The notes under the pieces: model-generated | What the model was told of the DNA's origin: nothing | The model's database searches: none | The model's input: only the letters and a program-made list of their open reading frames with translations | Made by a program: the position numbers and the translations under genes | Assembly: GCF_002878395.1 (NCBI RefSeq) | Contig: NW_025892538.1 | Location: 158,149-222,148, forward strand | Length of the DNA: 64,000 nt | Direction of reading: 5' to 3' | Source of the DNA: Capsicum annuum | Lineage: Eukaryota; Streptophyta; Magnoliopsida; Solanales; Solanaceae | Shown here: one piece after another, positions 20,769-33,130 of the stretch | Numbering within the stretch: the stretch's first letter is position 1 | How the letters are laid out: each line of letters opens with the position of its first letter

Positions 20769-21809
20769 TTAGTATAGAAGACTAACTCAAAGGGTACGAC
20801 CTAAGTTAGTCAATATAGCATCTCAAGGCATCCTAATTAAGTAGGAAACCAAAGCTTGTATAATATGGTCCCTAATTCAAACATTTTTTCATGAGATAAT
20901 CGCCCATGATAAAATAACCATCAAATAAAAGAATAATAATTATACCTTAAGTCTCTATATCGGCACATAATCAACATGTCATGAACTAACCATAACAATA
21001 AGAGTAAAGTAACTTTCTAGTCCAGACAAACAATATCTAAATTGAGCCCCATAACCTAGAAGGCTCAATTAGCACACAACATATCACAAGTACACTCATA
21101 ACCTATACCTATGTGACCCTCCAATAGGCTGATAAATATAAGAAATCAACAACATACTGGTGATAGGCAATATGCATGCAAAAATGAATGAAAAGTAAAT
21201 CCATAATACCATAACTAATCCAAGAGACATAAGGTAACCTAGAGTATACACCTCCTCCTACTAAACAGCTCACAAAGTCAGGACATATAGAGACCTCTCT
21301 TCTCTGACAAGACGGCTCATAGTCGAAGGGGTCCCTATGGGGTTCGGGAGTACTCGTATACACTAACCTAGTCCCAATCCAAGATTTTCAATAATCACCA
21401 TCTATCATCACTCTACTCTTTCTAGTATCAGAGAGATGTATATATAATAAATGGATAGACTCGAATCGTGGCTAAAAGAGTGTAAAAAGGGTTAAAATCT
21501 CTCTCGATTGAAGTAAATATTAGTAAAATTGTGGACCAAAATCAATCTCAATCAAATCTCTAAAATATCATTTTGTCTTAAAATCTCATAAATTATCTAT
21601 TAAGGTGGTACAATTCCCATTGTGAAAGAATCTATTTTAAATATAAAATTGGAAATAAATCCCTTTTTAGAAAAACAATAGATATTTTTAGTTAGAATTG
21701 TACCATTAATTGAGCATGAACGTACCAAATCTATACATACCATCACGACAATTACTATTTGATAACTAAACAGTGCCTAAAACCCAAATGATTGACAAAT
21801 CAAAATGAT
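20769..21809 (-). mobile_element. LTR-like remnant, minus strand
   Basis: Read on the minus strand, a GAACCCCATAGGGACCCCTTCG stretch (about 21300-21345) followed by GAGAGGTCTC parallels the GAACCCCTCATGGGTCC segment inside the element C, D and E LTRs, with similar AT-rich sequence on both sides. I infer the 3' half of a gypsy LTR in reverse orientation. Termini are not visible, and the right edge abuts element C pol. Confidence 0.4.
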
Positions 21810-22120
21810 ATATAGCCACTGTAGGGAGGATCAATAAGCCAAAAATGCACGTAAATTAAGGAAATAGACTAGAGGGTCATTACATTAGCGTTGGTAGTAG
21901 TCGTATTTATGTTAAAGTTATAGAAACACTACTTGTATGGGTCTATTTAGAGATTTTCTCAAATCATCATAGCCTTACGTACTTTTTCACTTAGCAAGAT
22001 CTTAATATGAGATAGCATATTGGCTTGAGTTGCTTAAGGACAATGATCTCACTATCCTTTATCATCTGGAAAAGGCAATGTGGTTGTAGATAGATTAAGT
22101 TATAAGTCGACCACTTTGAT
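21810..22120 (+). pseudogene. RNase H domain, C-terminal part (element C)
   Basis: Across stops and frameshifts the sequence reads like the RNase H end: an LRK and VFMLKL stretch, HYLYG, then NHHSLTYFFT, QDLNMR and NDLTILYHLEKAMWL. Relatives read TDHKSLKYIFTQ.DLNLRQ and YHPGKANVVADALSR. The tail ends where integrase linker begins. RNase H degrades the RNA strand during reverse transcription. Confidence 0.7.
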
Positions 22121-22404
22121 AAATCTAGCTCATCTCTTAACTAAGGAGTGACCTTTGGCCTTGAAGGTTCAATCTTTAGCTAACTAGTTAGTTAATTTTA
22201 ATATTTTGACACCCAAGCATACGTTAGCCTTTGTTGAGGCTAGATATTATTTGATGGATCAGATTCAATCTTATCTGATTGATAATGATAGGTTGAGGCT
22301 GATTCATGATAAGGTGTTGAGTCTAAGGTAACATCTCTTGAATCTGATGGTGTTCTGAGAATTAATGGTCTAGTATATATGCCAAAAATTGGCGGATAGG
22401 TTAC

Positions 22405-23300
22405 ATTGATCTTAGAGGAGGCTCATTATTCTAGATATTCCTTTCACCCAGGGGCGGCCAAAATGTATCCTAATCTGAAGAGGCATTATTGTTGCGTTGG
22501 TATGAAGAAGGAAAATATGGAGTTCGTGGAAAAGTATTTGAATTACCCATAGGTAAAGTGTGAATCAGTGATTGGGTGGTATGATACAGAGGATGCCTAT
22601 TCTAGAGTGGAAGTAGGAGTAGATCACCATGGATTTCATAGTTGGTCTACACTCAATTTTATGGAAGTTTTACACTACTTGGGTGATTATGGATTGGTTA
22701 ACCAAATCAGTGTATTTCATTTCCTGTAAGGTGATCTATAATGCATAGAGGTTGGTCAAGTTTGACATTAGAGAGATTTTTCAATTGCATGGTACCCCTA
22801 TTTCTATTGTATCTGATATAGGTACTTTGTTTACCTCAGGTTTTTAGAGTACTATTCAAAGTGAGTTGGGTACTCAGCTTGATTTGAGCATATCTTTTCA
22901 TCCTTATATAGATGGTCAATCTGAGAGGGCTATTCAAGCTTTACAATACATGTTACGAGCATGTGTCATAGACCTTGGAGGTCATTGAGACCAGTACTTG
23001 ACCCTAGTAGAGATTGCCTATAATAATAGTTACCATTCCAATATTCAGATGGTATATTTTGAGGCTATATATAGGTGGAGGTGTAGATCACCCACGAGAT
23101 GGTTTGACTCATTTGGGGTAAGACCATAGAGTAAACATTCTTTGAGGATTTGATCAATCAAGTGATACTTATTCATTAGTGGCTATTGGCTGCCCAGAAT
23201 AGGTAGAAGATTTATGCCGACTATCAATCCCTATATGTATCATATGTAATTGGAGATCAAGTTTTGATGACAGTTTTATCCATGAAAGGCGTGATAAGGT
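22405..23300 (+). pseudogene. Integrase, decayed (element C)
   Basis: The HHCC zinc-binding region starts at LEEAHYSRYSFHP (22410 on), followed by MYPNLKRHY and FVEKYLNYP; a cysteine of the CxxC pair is lost. The catalytic core shows the first acidic residue in a HHGFH-like segment near 22625, a decayed second region at SDIGTLFTSG (about 22810), and DGQSERAIQAL (about 22910), whose Glu is the third residue of DDE. AYNNSYHSNIQM and RCRSP follow. Multiple stops make it non-functional. Confidence 0.8.
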
Positions 23301-23439
23301 TCGAGAAAAAATGAAAGTTCAGTACGAGGTACATTGGCCCCCATATCATTGTTCATCTTGTTTTCATAACTCTATGTTGAAGAGATACCATCTATATGAT
23401 GCCTATGTGATTTGATGGGATTCATTCACGTTAGATACT

Positions 23440-23625
23440 AATTTTTCCTTTGAGGTGAAGCCTATTGTTATCTTAAACAAGCAAACTAAGAAGTTGAGGT
23501 CTAAGAGTATCGATTCAGTAAAAGTACTATAGAGACACTACTTTATTTAAGAGTCTACATGGGAGGTCCAATTTGATATGTATTGTATATACCCCCAGCT
23601 TTTCATCACTTCAGGTACTCATTTG
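23440..23625 (+). pseudogene. Chromodomain at pol end (element C)
   Basis: NFSFEVKPIVIL, TKKLRSKSIDSVKVL and ESTWEVQFDM...YPQLF match the chromovirus C-terminal chromodomain (family: PVAILDRQVRKLRSKEI.SVKVLW...EEATWE.E.DM...YPQLF). Two in-frame stops are present. In the family this domain is thought to steer integration toward heterochromatin. Confidence 0.8.
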
Positions 23626-24224
23626 ATTTTAGTTTAAGCATGAACTATTATTTTAGTAATGGATAATGTAACAACCTATTATGTGAAATTTTTCTTTTAA
23701 TGTGTTTTGACTATTTTATCCTTCCCCATAGTTGTTATATATTAATTATAAGGTATAGTGATAGTTGGCACAATCCCCTATACATCTGGGAATGATTTGG
23801 GAGAGTTTAAGACCCTTAGAGGCTTTAAAAGTCATTAGTTTGACTTTGGTCAACACGTCATGATTTGAGTGTTGGATTACGATTTGGTCAGTTCCATTAG
23901 ATCCATAATGTGAATATAGGTCCATAGTGGAATTGGTTTGAGTTTGGAACTTTTATTTTGCATTTTGATCCTTATTTGAAAATTAGTAAAAAAAAATGCC
24001 TAAATGGCTCCTGGGGTTAATTTGTTGTAAATAACTTCTTTTAGAAAATCTAATATTTTCTTTGAGTCTAGAACATTGAAAATAACTTAGTAGCATGTAT
24101 AGCTTACTTTTGTAGGGTATCGAATAAATCCTGAGGTTTCATTCTAGATAATTTCTCCAAGGATCCCAACTACTGGCTGAGCATTTTCTACTGCATTAGG
24201 CCCTTCATCATCATCGTGTGGACA

Positions 24225-24425
24225 CATGTTGTGATCACGGACCTTTATGATAGCCTTCATCGCGATCTCATGGTGATCGTACTGTGATTATGATGTGTTA
24301 ATCGGTGGATAGGGTTGGGTTGACTATTGCGATCGCAAGGCCCTCCTCTCACAATTATGATGACTAACTTAACAGTCGATCAGTATTGACCTTTGCAATC
24401 GTGAGGTGGGGTCTACGATTATAAG
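24225..24425. repeat. GCGATCGC-type palindromic array (element C LTR)
   Basis: Degenerate repeats include TGATCACGG, ATCGCGATCTCATGG and TTGCGATCGCAA (24327-24338, a perfect 12-bp palindrome), then GCAATCGTGAGG. The array ends about ten bases before the TATAAATA box. Confidence 0.75.
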
Positions 24426-24434
24426 GTACTATAG

Positions 24435-24442
24435 TATAAATA
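24435..24442 (+). promoter_or_regulatory. TATA box of the element C LTR
   Basis: TATAAATA in a TAGTATAAATACCCC context, directly downstream of the palindromic array. Position and sequence fit a Pol II promoter for the retrotransposon transcript. Confidence 0.6.
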
Positions 24443-26394
24443 CCCCACTTTTTGTGATTTCAACCATTTTTGGACCTTTAAGCATCTGATTAGGGCAATT
24501 TTGAGGATTTTCTTCATCATTTGTACTTGGATAAGCGCCAAAATCTTGTTTTCATTAATTTTCATTCACATATCATCAAAAAACTCATTAATCTTGATTT
24601 CAAACTAGAATTTGGAGGGTTTTGCCAGTAAGCTTTAAATGATTTTTCTTCAACTTAAGCCTCATTTTTAACAAATTTTTTCTTGGTTTTGCAACTATAG
24701 ACTCCCTTTGTGGAACATGTTTCTAAAATAAAATTCTAATTTTACGTCTTTTATTTTTTTGACCTATTTTGGACACATCTTAAGTATAATCTATATAGGT
24801 ATCATTATCTTCTTTTTAGTGCGTAGATTATATATTTGAATATTTTAGCTTATTTTAAGACTTCTCAAAAGGGGAAGTCTCCTTGTTGATGATTCTAGTC
24901 TTAGATGGTCATCATTATGAGGTAGGTTATGGGTTAACTTTCTTCAAGCTGGGTTGGGTAGTTATTAAATAAGCAAAGCATGTTATGGGTTAGAAAAATT
25001 AGCCATGGGAGTATTATTTCAAGATTATTATTATTATTATTTCTATTGTGTGCCTGTCGGTGCGTATAAGCTCATTGTTATTGACTTGAGATATCACATA
25101 TTGAGTGTTGCCCATACAGAGGCTTTATTTGACATTATAGTCCTTATTTGTATATTTGATGCCATTATTATTAACGTGATGCCCGTGTGAGAGCTTGAAT
25201 AGATTTTAAAGGTGTTTTTTTAGTATTATTTGTCTCTATCATGAGAAAATACCTAATTATGGGGTCAAAATGATATTATTGATGTTTTACATGCCTATTA
25301 TTCTAGTTGTGCCAAAAGAGATTTGATATTATGAATTATTTACATATTGAGTTGATTATAAGATCAATTATATATGAATTAAATGGATTTATATCTTCAT
25401 ACTAATTGTGTGTGAGCATTTCATACATACATATTAATGATACATTGATACTATTGAGAAACATAGATCTAAAAGAGAATGAGACATTTTTATAAAACCT
25501 TTGATTTGTAAACAAAAGTTGAAGAGGTGAATGTGACATTATTATAAAACCCACAATCCGTGAACAATAGTTAGAGAGGTGAAAGTGACATTTTTATAAA
25601 AATCCTAAATTCATGAAAACTATTCGGAGAGGTGATTTTAGATTTAAGGTGATGTCTGGTTTGCGAACCCCTCAAGGGTCATATCTTTGGAGAACTGAGG
25701 CTCGGTAGGTGTATATAGAAATTTATGCAATGAATCTCAATCATTCTTCATGATCCCATCATCATTGCATTGTATTGCATATGTATTTTTCGTGTTTCTT
25801 TATGCACCCTTGATGTTTACTTAGTTTTCATATACATAGTCGTATTTAGTTATTCCTGTGTCAACCTTATATTATAGAATTGTTAGTGAATATGGTGTAA
25901 TCTACCATTTAAAAACTTTTTTATTTGCAGGTGGCGTGCTCATAGTATTATTTACTTATGTTTTTTCTTCTTTTCTTAGTCAACCTATGATACCTACTAA
26001 GTACAAGTGGACCATACTCACTCCTACTATGCCCCTTAAAAGCATAGCCTAGATCGAGTACGAGATGCGGCAGCTGATTTGAGCTACTTAAACTTGACAA
26101 TTAAAGTACTAGCATGCTCTAGAGTTCAAAGCTGATTTTGATCCTCCTCTTGTCCTTATCATGTCTTTACGCGTTATTAGAGATGGGTTTATGTAATCAG
26201 ATATTCAATTATGTCTTACATACTCTTGTACTTAATGCTACATATATATGTGTGTTGACCCCACTTCATTCTAGAAGTTTTGTTATTTTGTTTAGTTTAC
26301 ACTTTGAATTCACTTTTCTTATTGGGTAATTGGCTACCGACTAAGGTTGGGTCTCGGTAGGTGCCAGCATTACCTCAACTTTTGGGTGATGACA

Positions 26395-26662
26395 TTACTT
26401 GATGATTGAAATTTTAATTGATGACCATATATGTTTTAAATTGACAATGGTATGTTCTGGTAGTGTACATAATTATCATATAGTTGGGTTGTCATGAATT
26501 GTAAGTTGAAGATTTTGATGGATGACATTTGATACGAAGAGCAATGTATTAGTAGTGAGAGTAAGTGTGTAATGATAGAAAGGGAATGATAGTGGTACAT
26601 ATGACCTACTAGTAATGCAATCAGTACAACTAATTCAGTGAAAATAATAAGGAAAATACTTT
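26395..26662 (+). mobile_element. LTR-like fragment, left part (split by element D)
   Basis: No gene is seen. The right-hand flank of element D (40490-41003) resumes as an LTR ending GGGTCCTGACA, so this segment may be the left portion of the same LTR fragment, separated by element D. Bases 26663-26667 (CAGGT) are the target duplication of D. Confidence 0.35.
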
Positions 26663-26811
26663 CAGGTTGTAATGATTTTGAGTCCAAAACGTCAAAAATA
26701 GCCTAGTAGCATAGTTTTTTTGCATTCATGGGATTTTGATAGAATTTTGAGGGGTCAATAGGCAACTTTGCAACACACAAAAGTTGTTGATGCAGATATC
26801 TAGTGTAGCCG

Positions 26812-26965
26812 CTTAAGTGGCCAAAAACCTCTTAGTGTTTGCTGCTTTAGAGGTCTGGTTTGCTTAAGTGGTATATGCTTTATCGACTAGAATTTGCTTA
26901 AGCGGTATCTGCTTTAGCAACCTGGATCCGCTTTAGTGGTCATTTAGCTACTAAAGTGTCAATCA
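26812..26965. repeat. CTTAAG/CTTTAG array (element D 5' LTR)
   Basis: Motifs GCCGCTTAAGTGG, TTGCTTAAGTGG, TTGCTTAAGCGG alternate with TGCTTTAG and CCGCTTTAGTGG about every 30 bases. The array is followed by TATATATATACC. Confidence 0.85.
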
Positions 26966-28625
26966 TTTTATATATATACCTTTTTTGTGGTTTTGCATCA
27001 TTTTTAGACCTTTGAACTTTAGGTTTGGATGATTTTTAGGTTTTCATCACCATTTGAGTTTGGATATGCTCCAAAATTATTTTCATTACTTTACATTGAT
27101 TATCATATTGGAAACACTCTTTAATCGTGATTTCCAAATGAAATTTTAAGGTTGTTACTCGTAAAGCTTAAGAATAATTTTTATTTGATTTGGACCTCAT
27201 TTTTAACTCATTTTTTACATGAGTTTTCAGCTGTAGACTCCAATAACCTTAGGGAACTTATTTCTAAAATGAAATTTCATTTTTACTCCTTTCATTTTCG
27301 AACACATTTTGGACCATACTTAAATGTGGTTAATATGTGGATCATCAGCTTTCTTTTAACACGTAGATGTTTTATTCATATGTTTTAGTTAATTTCGAGA
27401 CCATTCAAAAGAGAAAGGCTCTATGTTAAAGGACTTTAGGCTTGAATTTTAATATTTTGAAGTAGATTATGGCTTAAATTTTTTCAAACTGGTTGGGTAG
27501 TTAATAAATAAGTGAAGCATGCTATGGGTTGGGGAAACTTAACTATGAGAATTGCTTTTTAAGCTATTATATATTTTGTGATGCCTGTGTGGGGCTTTAC
27601 ATTTTTGTTGTTGCTGAGTTTTGATATTATATATTGTGTGTTTCTTGTATGGGGTCTTTATTCAGCATCATTGGCCTTATCTATGCATTTAAATGCCTTT
27701 ATTCTTAATGTAAAGTCTATGTTGGGGCTTAGATAGATAATATAGGCCTTTATTGAGCATTGTTTGCCTTTATCATGATAGAAGTGCTCGAGTTATAGGT
27801 TAATATAATATTAATGATGTCTTATATGTATTTTTTCTAATGGTGCTAAACCAGAATTGATATCATGAAATATTGACATATTAAGTTGATTTATGGGCCC
27901 ACTTATACATATATTCAATGGATTTGTTATTTGCATACTGATTTGATTATAAGTTTTATATCCTCACTTGTACATATACATTCATGAGATATCTGTACCA
28001 TGGAGAAATACTATTTTGAAACAAAGCAAGATATTTTCATAAAAACCTTGATCTATGAACACAAGCTGGAGAGGTAAATTAAGATTTTAAGATAGTATAT
28101 GGGCTGTGATCCCCTCATGGGTCCTATTTTGGGAGCATTGAGGTTCGATAAGTGTATATACAAAGTCATGCAAAGCCTTTCAAACTATTCACTTCATCAT
28201 TCATTGCATTGTATAGGCACATGCATTTCAAGTGTTTCTTTTATGTGTACTTGACGTGTTGTCAATTTTTATGTACTTTTGTGAAGTCTTACTAATATTT
28301 GATTTTGTGTGTATATATATTAGAACTGTTGCTGGAGATGGTGTAAGCAACTAGTTGGGAACTTTTGTGTTTACAGGTGACGTGCTCATAGTATTTCTTT
28401 ACTTGTATTATATTATACTTTGCTAAGTCGACCTATGAAACCTACTAAGTACAAGTGGGTTGTACTCATCCAAATTGAGCCCCTCCATGCATATCCTACC
28501 TCGAATACTAATCTTGGTAATTGAGTTTGGGCGGTGATTATCATATTTTTGAGGTACCAGATCACTCCATGGTTCAGGATGATTCCAGATCCCTTCTATC
28601 TAGTTGTATTTGTGTACATTTTTAG

Positions 28626-28723
28626 AGACATACTTTATATTATTTAGGATTCTAAGTTGTAATAGATATTCTATGTAGACATACTTTATATTATTTAGGA
28701 TTCTAAGTTGTAATAGATATTCT
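28626..28723. repeat. 51-bp tandem duplication in the 5' LTR
   Basis: AGACATACTTTATATTATTT and its continuation recur at 28626 and 28677 without differences over 47 bases. The 3' LTR has a single diverged copy near 40225, so the duplication is post-insertion. Confidence 0.9.
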
Positions 28724-28937
28724 TACATTTATTGCACTACTTCTTGGGTTTAAGATATTTATTTCAGACTTTTACTATTATGTGAATGGTGTTGACATGA
28801 CTTTAGTCTTAAAGTCTTATTTTATCTTTCTTTAGTTATTATTTTAATTTTCGCTCCTTCTTGGGTAACTAGCTTACCTAACGAGGGCAAGTCTCAGTAG
28901 TCACCATTAGAACTTGAACTTTTGAGTCCTGAAAAAA

Positions 28938-28949
28938 TAGTATGAGAGC
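28938..28949 (+). promoter_or_regulatory. Element D primer-binding site, decayed
   Basis: TAGTATGAGAGC lies three bases after the LTR end and differs from TGGTATCAGAGC at two positions. Gypsy leader follows (TAGTAGAGTCTCGCGG), shared with 15119-15180. Confidence 0.75.
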
Positions 28950-29151
28950 ATTGGTTCACCAATTTCGTAAGTGTAAGAAGGGGATGTCTAGTAGAGTCTC
29001 GCGGATTGGTACATAGACATATGTATCTATCTTCGAGAGGCTATAAGATTTCTTTAAGAAAAACTTCTATAATTTAATTCCTTATCATGCAAGTTGTTCG
29101 TACCGAACCTTCTAAATTTGTATTCCATTCTTTTCTATGCAGACGGTGATG
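28950..29151 (+). other. Element D leader up to the solo LTR insertion
   Basis: Leader sequence runs to TTTTCTATGCAGACGGTGATG (about 29130-29150), equivalent to TTTTCTGCACAGAAGACAAGG in element E (about 48168). The gag region resumes at 31304. Confidence 0.7.
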
Positions 29152-29156
29152 ACTAG

Positions 29157-31298
29157 TATAATACCCTGCATTTTTGAGCTAGAAATCGAACTGTCGTTCC
29201 TTCATGTGTAAACTCTAATCCCATGATTTATATGTGAATATAAATGTCATGATCACTATCCTCTTAATAGTGCTCATTAGGTAAAAAAATTTCAAAGGAA
29301 TCAATTAGCGCAAAGTTGAGTTAAGAGCCTTTGATTCGGCCAAATCATGGTATTCAATTCTACAAGGGTCATCTTTGAACGTGTATAACTATTTACATAT
29401 GTGAAATTTTTTATCTCAAGACCCACCACGTTGTATATAATTGAATTAGCTTTCCAACGATGTCAATTTCACCTTAATCAGATATCTGAGCTAAAAGTTA
29501 TGACCATGCTAAGGCCCTGCATCGCATGGCAATCACAAATAGCCACTGGATGAGGTGTGCTATTGGCATGCGCCTCCCAACGTCAGGTGTGCGATTGGCA
29601 TATGTCACCCAGCAATAGTACAGTGCCAAAAATTGCTCCATTTTGACTTAGTTTAAGGGCATTGAGGTCTTTTCACACCCTTAACTCATTTATAATTGTT
29701 CTTAAATGATTTAAGGGGTCTTAAACCATGCTATTTACACTCTCTTAACCCTAACCATCCTATACACAATTTAATACCCTCCCTCTCCCAAGAACAAAAT
29801 CCAAGCTCCTTTCCCCAAGAATCCAAGTGTCCAAGCTTCCAAGTTCAAGCAACCTTTAAGAATCTAGCTATTGAGGTATATGGTGCTTATGAACAAGGGT
29901 ACCCTTTCACCCTTGTGCCCAAAGTGCATGGTTTTAAGATTTAATTTACTTTTTTTTGAATATGGTTTCATACCCAAATTGCTATATTCTTGAAGCATGT
30001 TATTACCATGAGATTGAAAGCTTTAAGTATATCAAGAATTGCTTATGTTCATGTTTTAACGTATAAGATTCTTATTGTGATTTTAGTTTCATTATTTTGA
30101 CTGAGATTTTTGAAAATTTTCAAGATAACTTTTGATCATGAAGTTTTGTCATGAAATTCTATGAATTTGAGTATATATTATAAGTCCTAAGTGGAAGTAT
30201 TGAGTTTACAAGAAGATTATGCTCTAAAGCTCCATTGATATATTTTATATCATGATTTAAAGCAAAGATTGATCTTTTGATCTTAAGATAAGATATGAAA
30301 TCCACATTTGTTCATCCTGATTATGATTTAAAGAAACAAAAGCATAACTGGTTTTCCTTATGCTATTTTAAGGTTAAAGTATGAGCATATAAGTAATATG
30401 GGAGTAGTATTTAGCACCGAGTTAGGTATGAGTCCACGGTCACATGCGCCAGAACTACATGCCACCATAGGTTTAAGTCCTAATATGGGTTAAGTATAGA
30501 GATCACTTAAGGTTTTATTCTAATGGTAGGGTAGAACAACTCTCCTCAATGTAGGTAAGACGTTGGAATCCATGATAGCTCACATGGTTTATGTCGATTA
30601 GAAGAACCTCCCTACGTAAGAATAAAAGTAATTTCTTTATAACTAGGTGTTATGGCTCACAAAGTTATAATTATGCTTTATTACTCATGTTTATGATTTT
30701 GCAGTCTTTGTTTTATTTAAGCTCAAGGTGAGTCATCTATACTACGCATGCATTATTTGAATGTCTATGAGTATATTCACTTATTGTTATACTTATGCAT
30801 TCACCCCCAAATACTCAGTACATTCTAGAAGTACTAATTCACTTATATGTCTATGCGCTATATTGTCTCATAATGTAGGTACCAACTGTAGCACATCATA
30901 ATCGGATAGTTTGTAGCTTCCAGTCAGCAGTTTATGGGTTCTTTTGATTCGAGGACTCAATTTAACTATAGTTCTAGTAGCATTTTTTTATTTAGTTGTA
31001 TTGATTAGGAATAGTGGGGGTCATGTCCCAGCTACCTATAGTCAGTATTAGTAGAGCTTTATAGACAGTCATTCAGAGTTGATGTCTTTATTTTCAGTTC
31101 TGTTTTGTATAACCAAAGCATGTTTTGAATAGTCTTGTATTGAATATATCTAGGAAAGACATTTCTTTCGCTTATTTCTTTTAGATTTATGTAACATATT
31201 TAGTTGCTCATGAGTTATACAAGTATCATAGGTTAGCTTAGGATCACTTGTGGTTCTAAGCACCGTGTGAAATCCGGGGGTGGTCTCGAGACGTAATA
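29157..31298 (+). mobile_element. Solo LTR with exact ACTAG target duplication
   Basis: ACTAG at 29152-29156 and again at 31299-31303 flank a 2.14-kb LTR. It starts TATAATACCC (a G-to-A change from TGTAATACCC) and ends CGAGACGTAATA, a decayed form of GGGGCATTACA. Internal blocks (AGTATTTAGCACCGAG, CTCAGTACATTCTAGAAGTAC) show it belongs to a family related to element A. There is no PBS, PPT or interior, so it formed by LTR-LTR recombination after insertion into element D. Confidence 0.9.
29505..29632. repeat. GC-rich repeats in the solo LTR
   Basis: GGTGTGCTATTGGCATGCGCC and GGTGTGCGATTGGCATATGTC are two copies of one unit about 40 bp apart, preceded by a more diverged one (GCATCGCATGGCAATCAC). 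They occupy the same LTR position as the array of element A but do not share its CCACCGCGAT sequence. Confidence 0.7.
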
Positions 31299-31303
31299 AC
31301 TAG

Positions 31304-32640
31304 GTCTAGTAATGCTAGGAATACTGAGTCGATGCCTAATATGGGAGCCCCGGCCTATAGATAAGGTAGGGATCTTGGTTAGCGCAAAAGTAGAGTATGA
31401 GCACTTGGACCTTACCTATCTAGAGGGTGTGCTAGAGAGGCCTCTCTGAGGCTAAGGTTGAGTATACGAAAGATGACTATCAGATAGGGGGTGTATGGCC
31501 AGCTCAAGTACCACTGAGTTCAATTGATACCTTAGTGCTTCAGGATTTATGGATTTGCCTTTCGAGTTGCTTGGAGGGTGTTCTCTTGTGCGTAGTTGGT
31601 ATTCCTCAGACTTTGAATGGTGTTATTCTATCTATACTGGCATCTGCTTATAGTATTCCTACTTTAAGGGTATAGGCATATCTATAGTACCCCGATATAT
31701 GGATTACTTACTATTTCTCAAGTTTCTTTGGAACAATGATGCCTTTTGATGATTAGAAGAGGTTTGAGAGGATTATACATTTTGCTCCTCCTAAGTTTAG
31801 TAGAGCAATTGGTGAGGACGCTTATGAGTTTTTGATTGACTGCCAGGAGAAGTTACATAATTTTGGATTCCTTAAATCTCATAGAGGTGCTTATACCACC
31901 TATTAGTTGACGAATATGGCTAGAGAGTAATGGAGGTCACTATCCAATTACAGGCCTTTGGGTTTGCCAGCTATAACTTAGGCTAAATTTTTTAAAGCCA
32001 TTCTAGAGAAGTTTGTATTGTATAGCTTGAGAGATCAGATGTGAGATAACCTTGATCACTTAGAGAAGGGCTCTATGTCTATTGTCGAATATGAAGCTCA
32101 CTTTTATGCTCAATTTATGTATTCAACCACCAGCATCTCCACTTAGTTAGAGAGGATTCATAAGTTTTTGAAGGGGTTAAAAGGCCCTTATCAGTTGCTA
32201 CTGTCCAAATGGTTTTTTCAGGGGCTTCTTTTCAAAGCATTATTGAGAATACCAAGTTGACCAAGTCTATCACCTAGGTTACTTAGGGGCGCACCAAAAA
32301 GGTACACCCATGGGGCAAGTTTAGTGGTTGCACCATTTAAGGCAAAGATTTCTTGAGTACAGGTTCTTGTAGTTATCATGGTTGACTGGTTTAAGCCACT
32401 TTACAAGGATCAGGTAGTGGGCATTTTGGTTCTACAATTTTAGGTAGCCAAGCATCAGGTCATGTGAGTGGATGTTCTCGCCTTAATTTTTTAGGCTAGG
32501 GCAGCTGTCCTAGTTTGTATATTCATCTTCAAATTAAATTAGGTCATAGAGAATGCTATGCATTTAATAATGTTGTCCATTTGGCTAAGAATTATCCTCA
32601 GCGTGTGTATGAACCTACTTAGTAAGGCCCTGAATTTCAG
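31304..32640 (+). pseudogene. Gag, decayed (element D)
   Basis: A recognisable capsid block starts near 31759: RFERIIHFAPPKFSRAI, GEDAYEFLIDCQEKLH, GAYTTY, then EYEAHFYAQF and ERIHKFLKGLKGPYQLL, matching in order the chromovirus gag domain seen also in element E. Near 32550-32620 CYAFNNVVHLAKNYPQR is the remnant of the zinc knuckle (family C..C...GH....CP), with most zinc ligands lost. Stops interrupt all frames. Confidence 0.75.
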
Positions 32641-32859
32641 GTTTGCCCTAGTCCAATATCTACAGTGAGAGGTGATTCATATAGTGGTAGGGGTACTAAT
32701 AGATATACTTGAGGTAGAGGTAGAGGAATATATGGTTTTGGTCTTGGGTTGCTTATTTTGTGAACGGACGTGGATAGAGTTATTTATACTAAGGAGACCT
32801 GAGGTAAAGGCTTCTGGTGTAGTTATTATAGTTATCATCGTAGTTTGATACAGATATGT

Positions 32860-33130
32860 TTCTAGGTTATTTGACCTTTGGTCTACATTTCCCTATGTGT
32901 CTACATATTTTTCTTCTAACTTTGATGTTGCATATGAGTCCCTTGTTGTGCCTCTTCATGTTTCTTCCCCTATAGGATATTCTTTAGTGGTGGATCAGGT
33001 GTATCAATCATGTGTAGTTACCTTTTAAGGGCATAAGACATAGGTAGACTTGATTATCCTAGATATGGTTGATTTTGATGTTACCTTGGGTATGAATTGG
33101 TTAGCTCCCTATCATGCTATTTGGATTGTT
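32860..33130 (+). pseudogene. Aspartic protease, decayed (element D)
   Basis: LFDLWSTF at about 32867 stands where the family has the active-site FDSG(S/A)TH; the Asp codon (32873-32875) survives but the following Ser-Gly are gone. Downstream PLVVPLHVSSPIG and DLIILDMVDFDVTLGMNWL match the protease core (family DLIVLDMVDFDVILGMDWL). Confidence 0.8.

Larger units (their letters stand above)
21810..26394 (+). mobile_element. Element C: 5'-truncated gypsy (RNase H-integrase-LTR)
   Basis: Decayed pol from mid RNase H to the chromodomain is followed directly by a complete 3' LTR (23667-26394). The 5' LTR, gag, protease and RT are missing; the break is near 21810. Domain order RT-RNase H-integrase-chromodomain and the LTR opening TGTAACAACC mark it as a chromovirus-type Ty3/gypsy related to D and E. 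Confidence 0.8.
23667..26394 (+). repeat. Element C 3' LTR (2.73 kb)
   Basis: It starts TGTAACAACC and ends TTTGGGTGATGACA. It resembles the D and E LTRs, but in the array position it has GCGATCGC-type repeats rather than CTTAAG repeats. A TATAAATA box is at 24435-24442, followed by CACTTTTTGTGATTTC leader sequence also seen in D. No PBS follows, consistent with a 3' LTR. Confidence 0.85.
26668..28934 (+). repeat. Element D 5' LTR with U3 deletion
   Basis: It begins TGTAATGA and then jumps to TTTTGAGTCCAAAACGTC, a segment that lies about 400 bases inside the 3' LTR. So roughly 0.4 kb of U3 is deleted just after the terminal bases. It retains the CTTAAG-type array (26812-26965) and the rest through GAGTCCTGAAA at 28934. 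A 51-bp tandem duplication (28626-28723) is absent from the 3' LTR. Confidence 0.7.
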
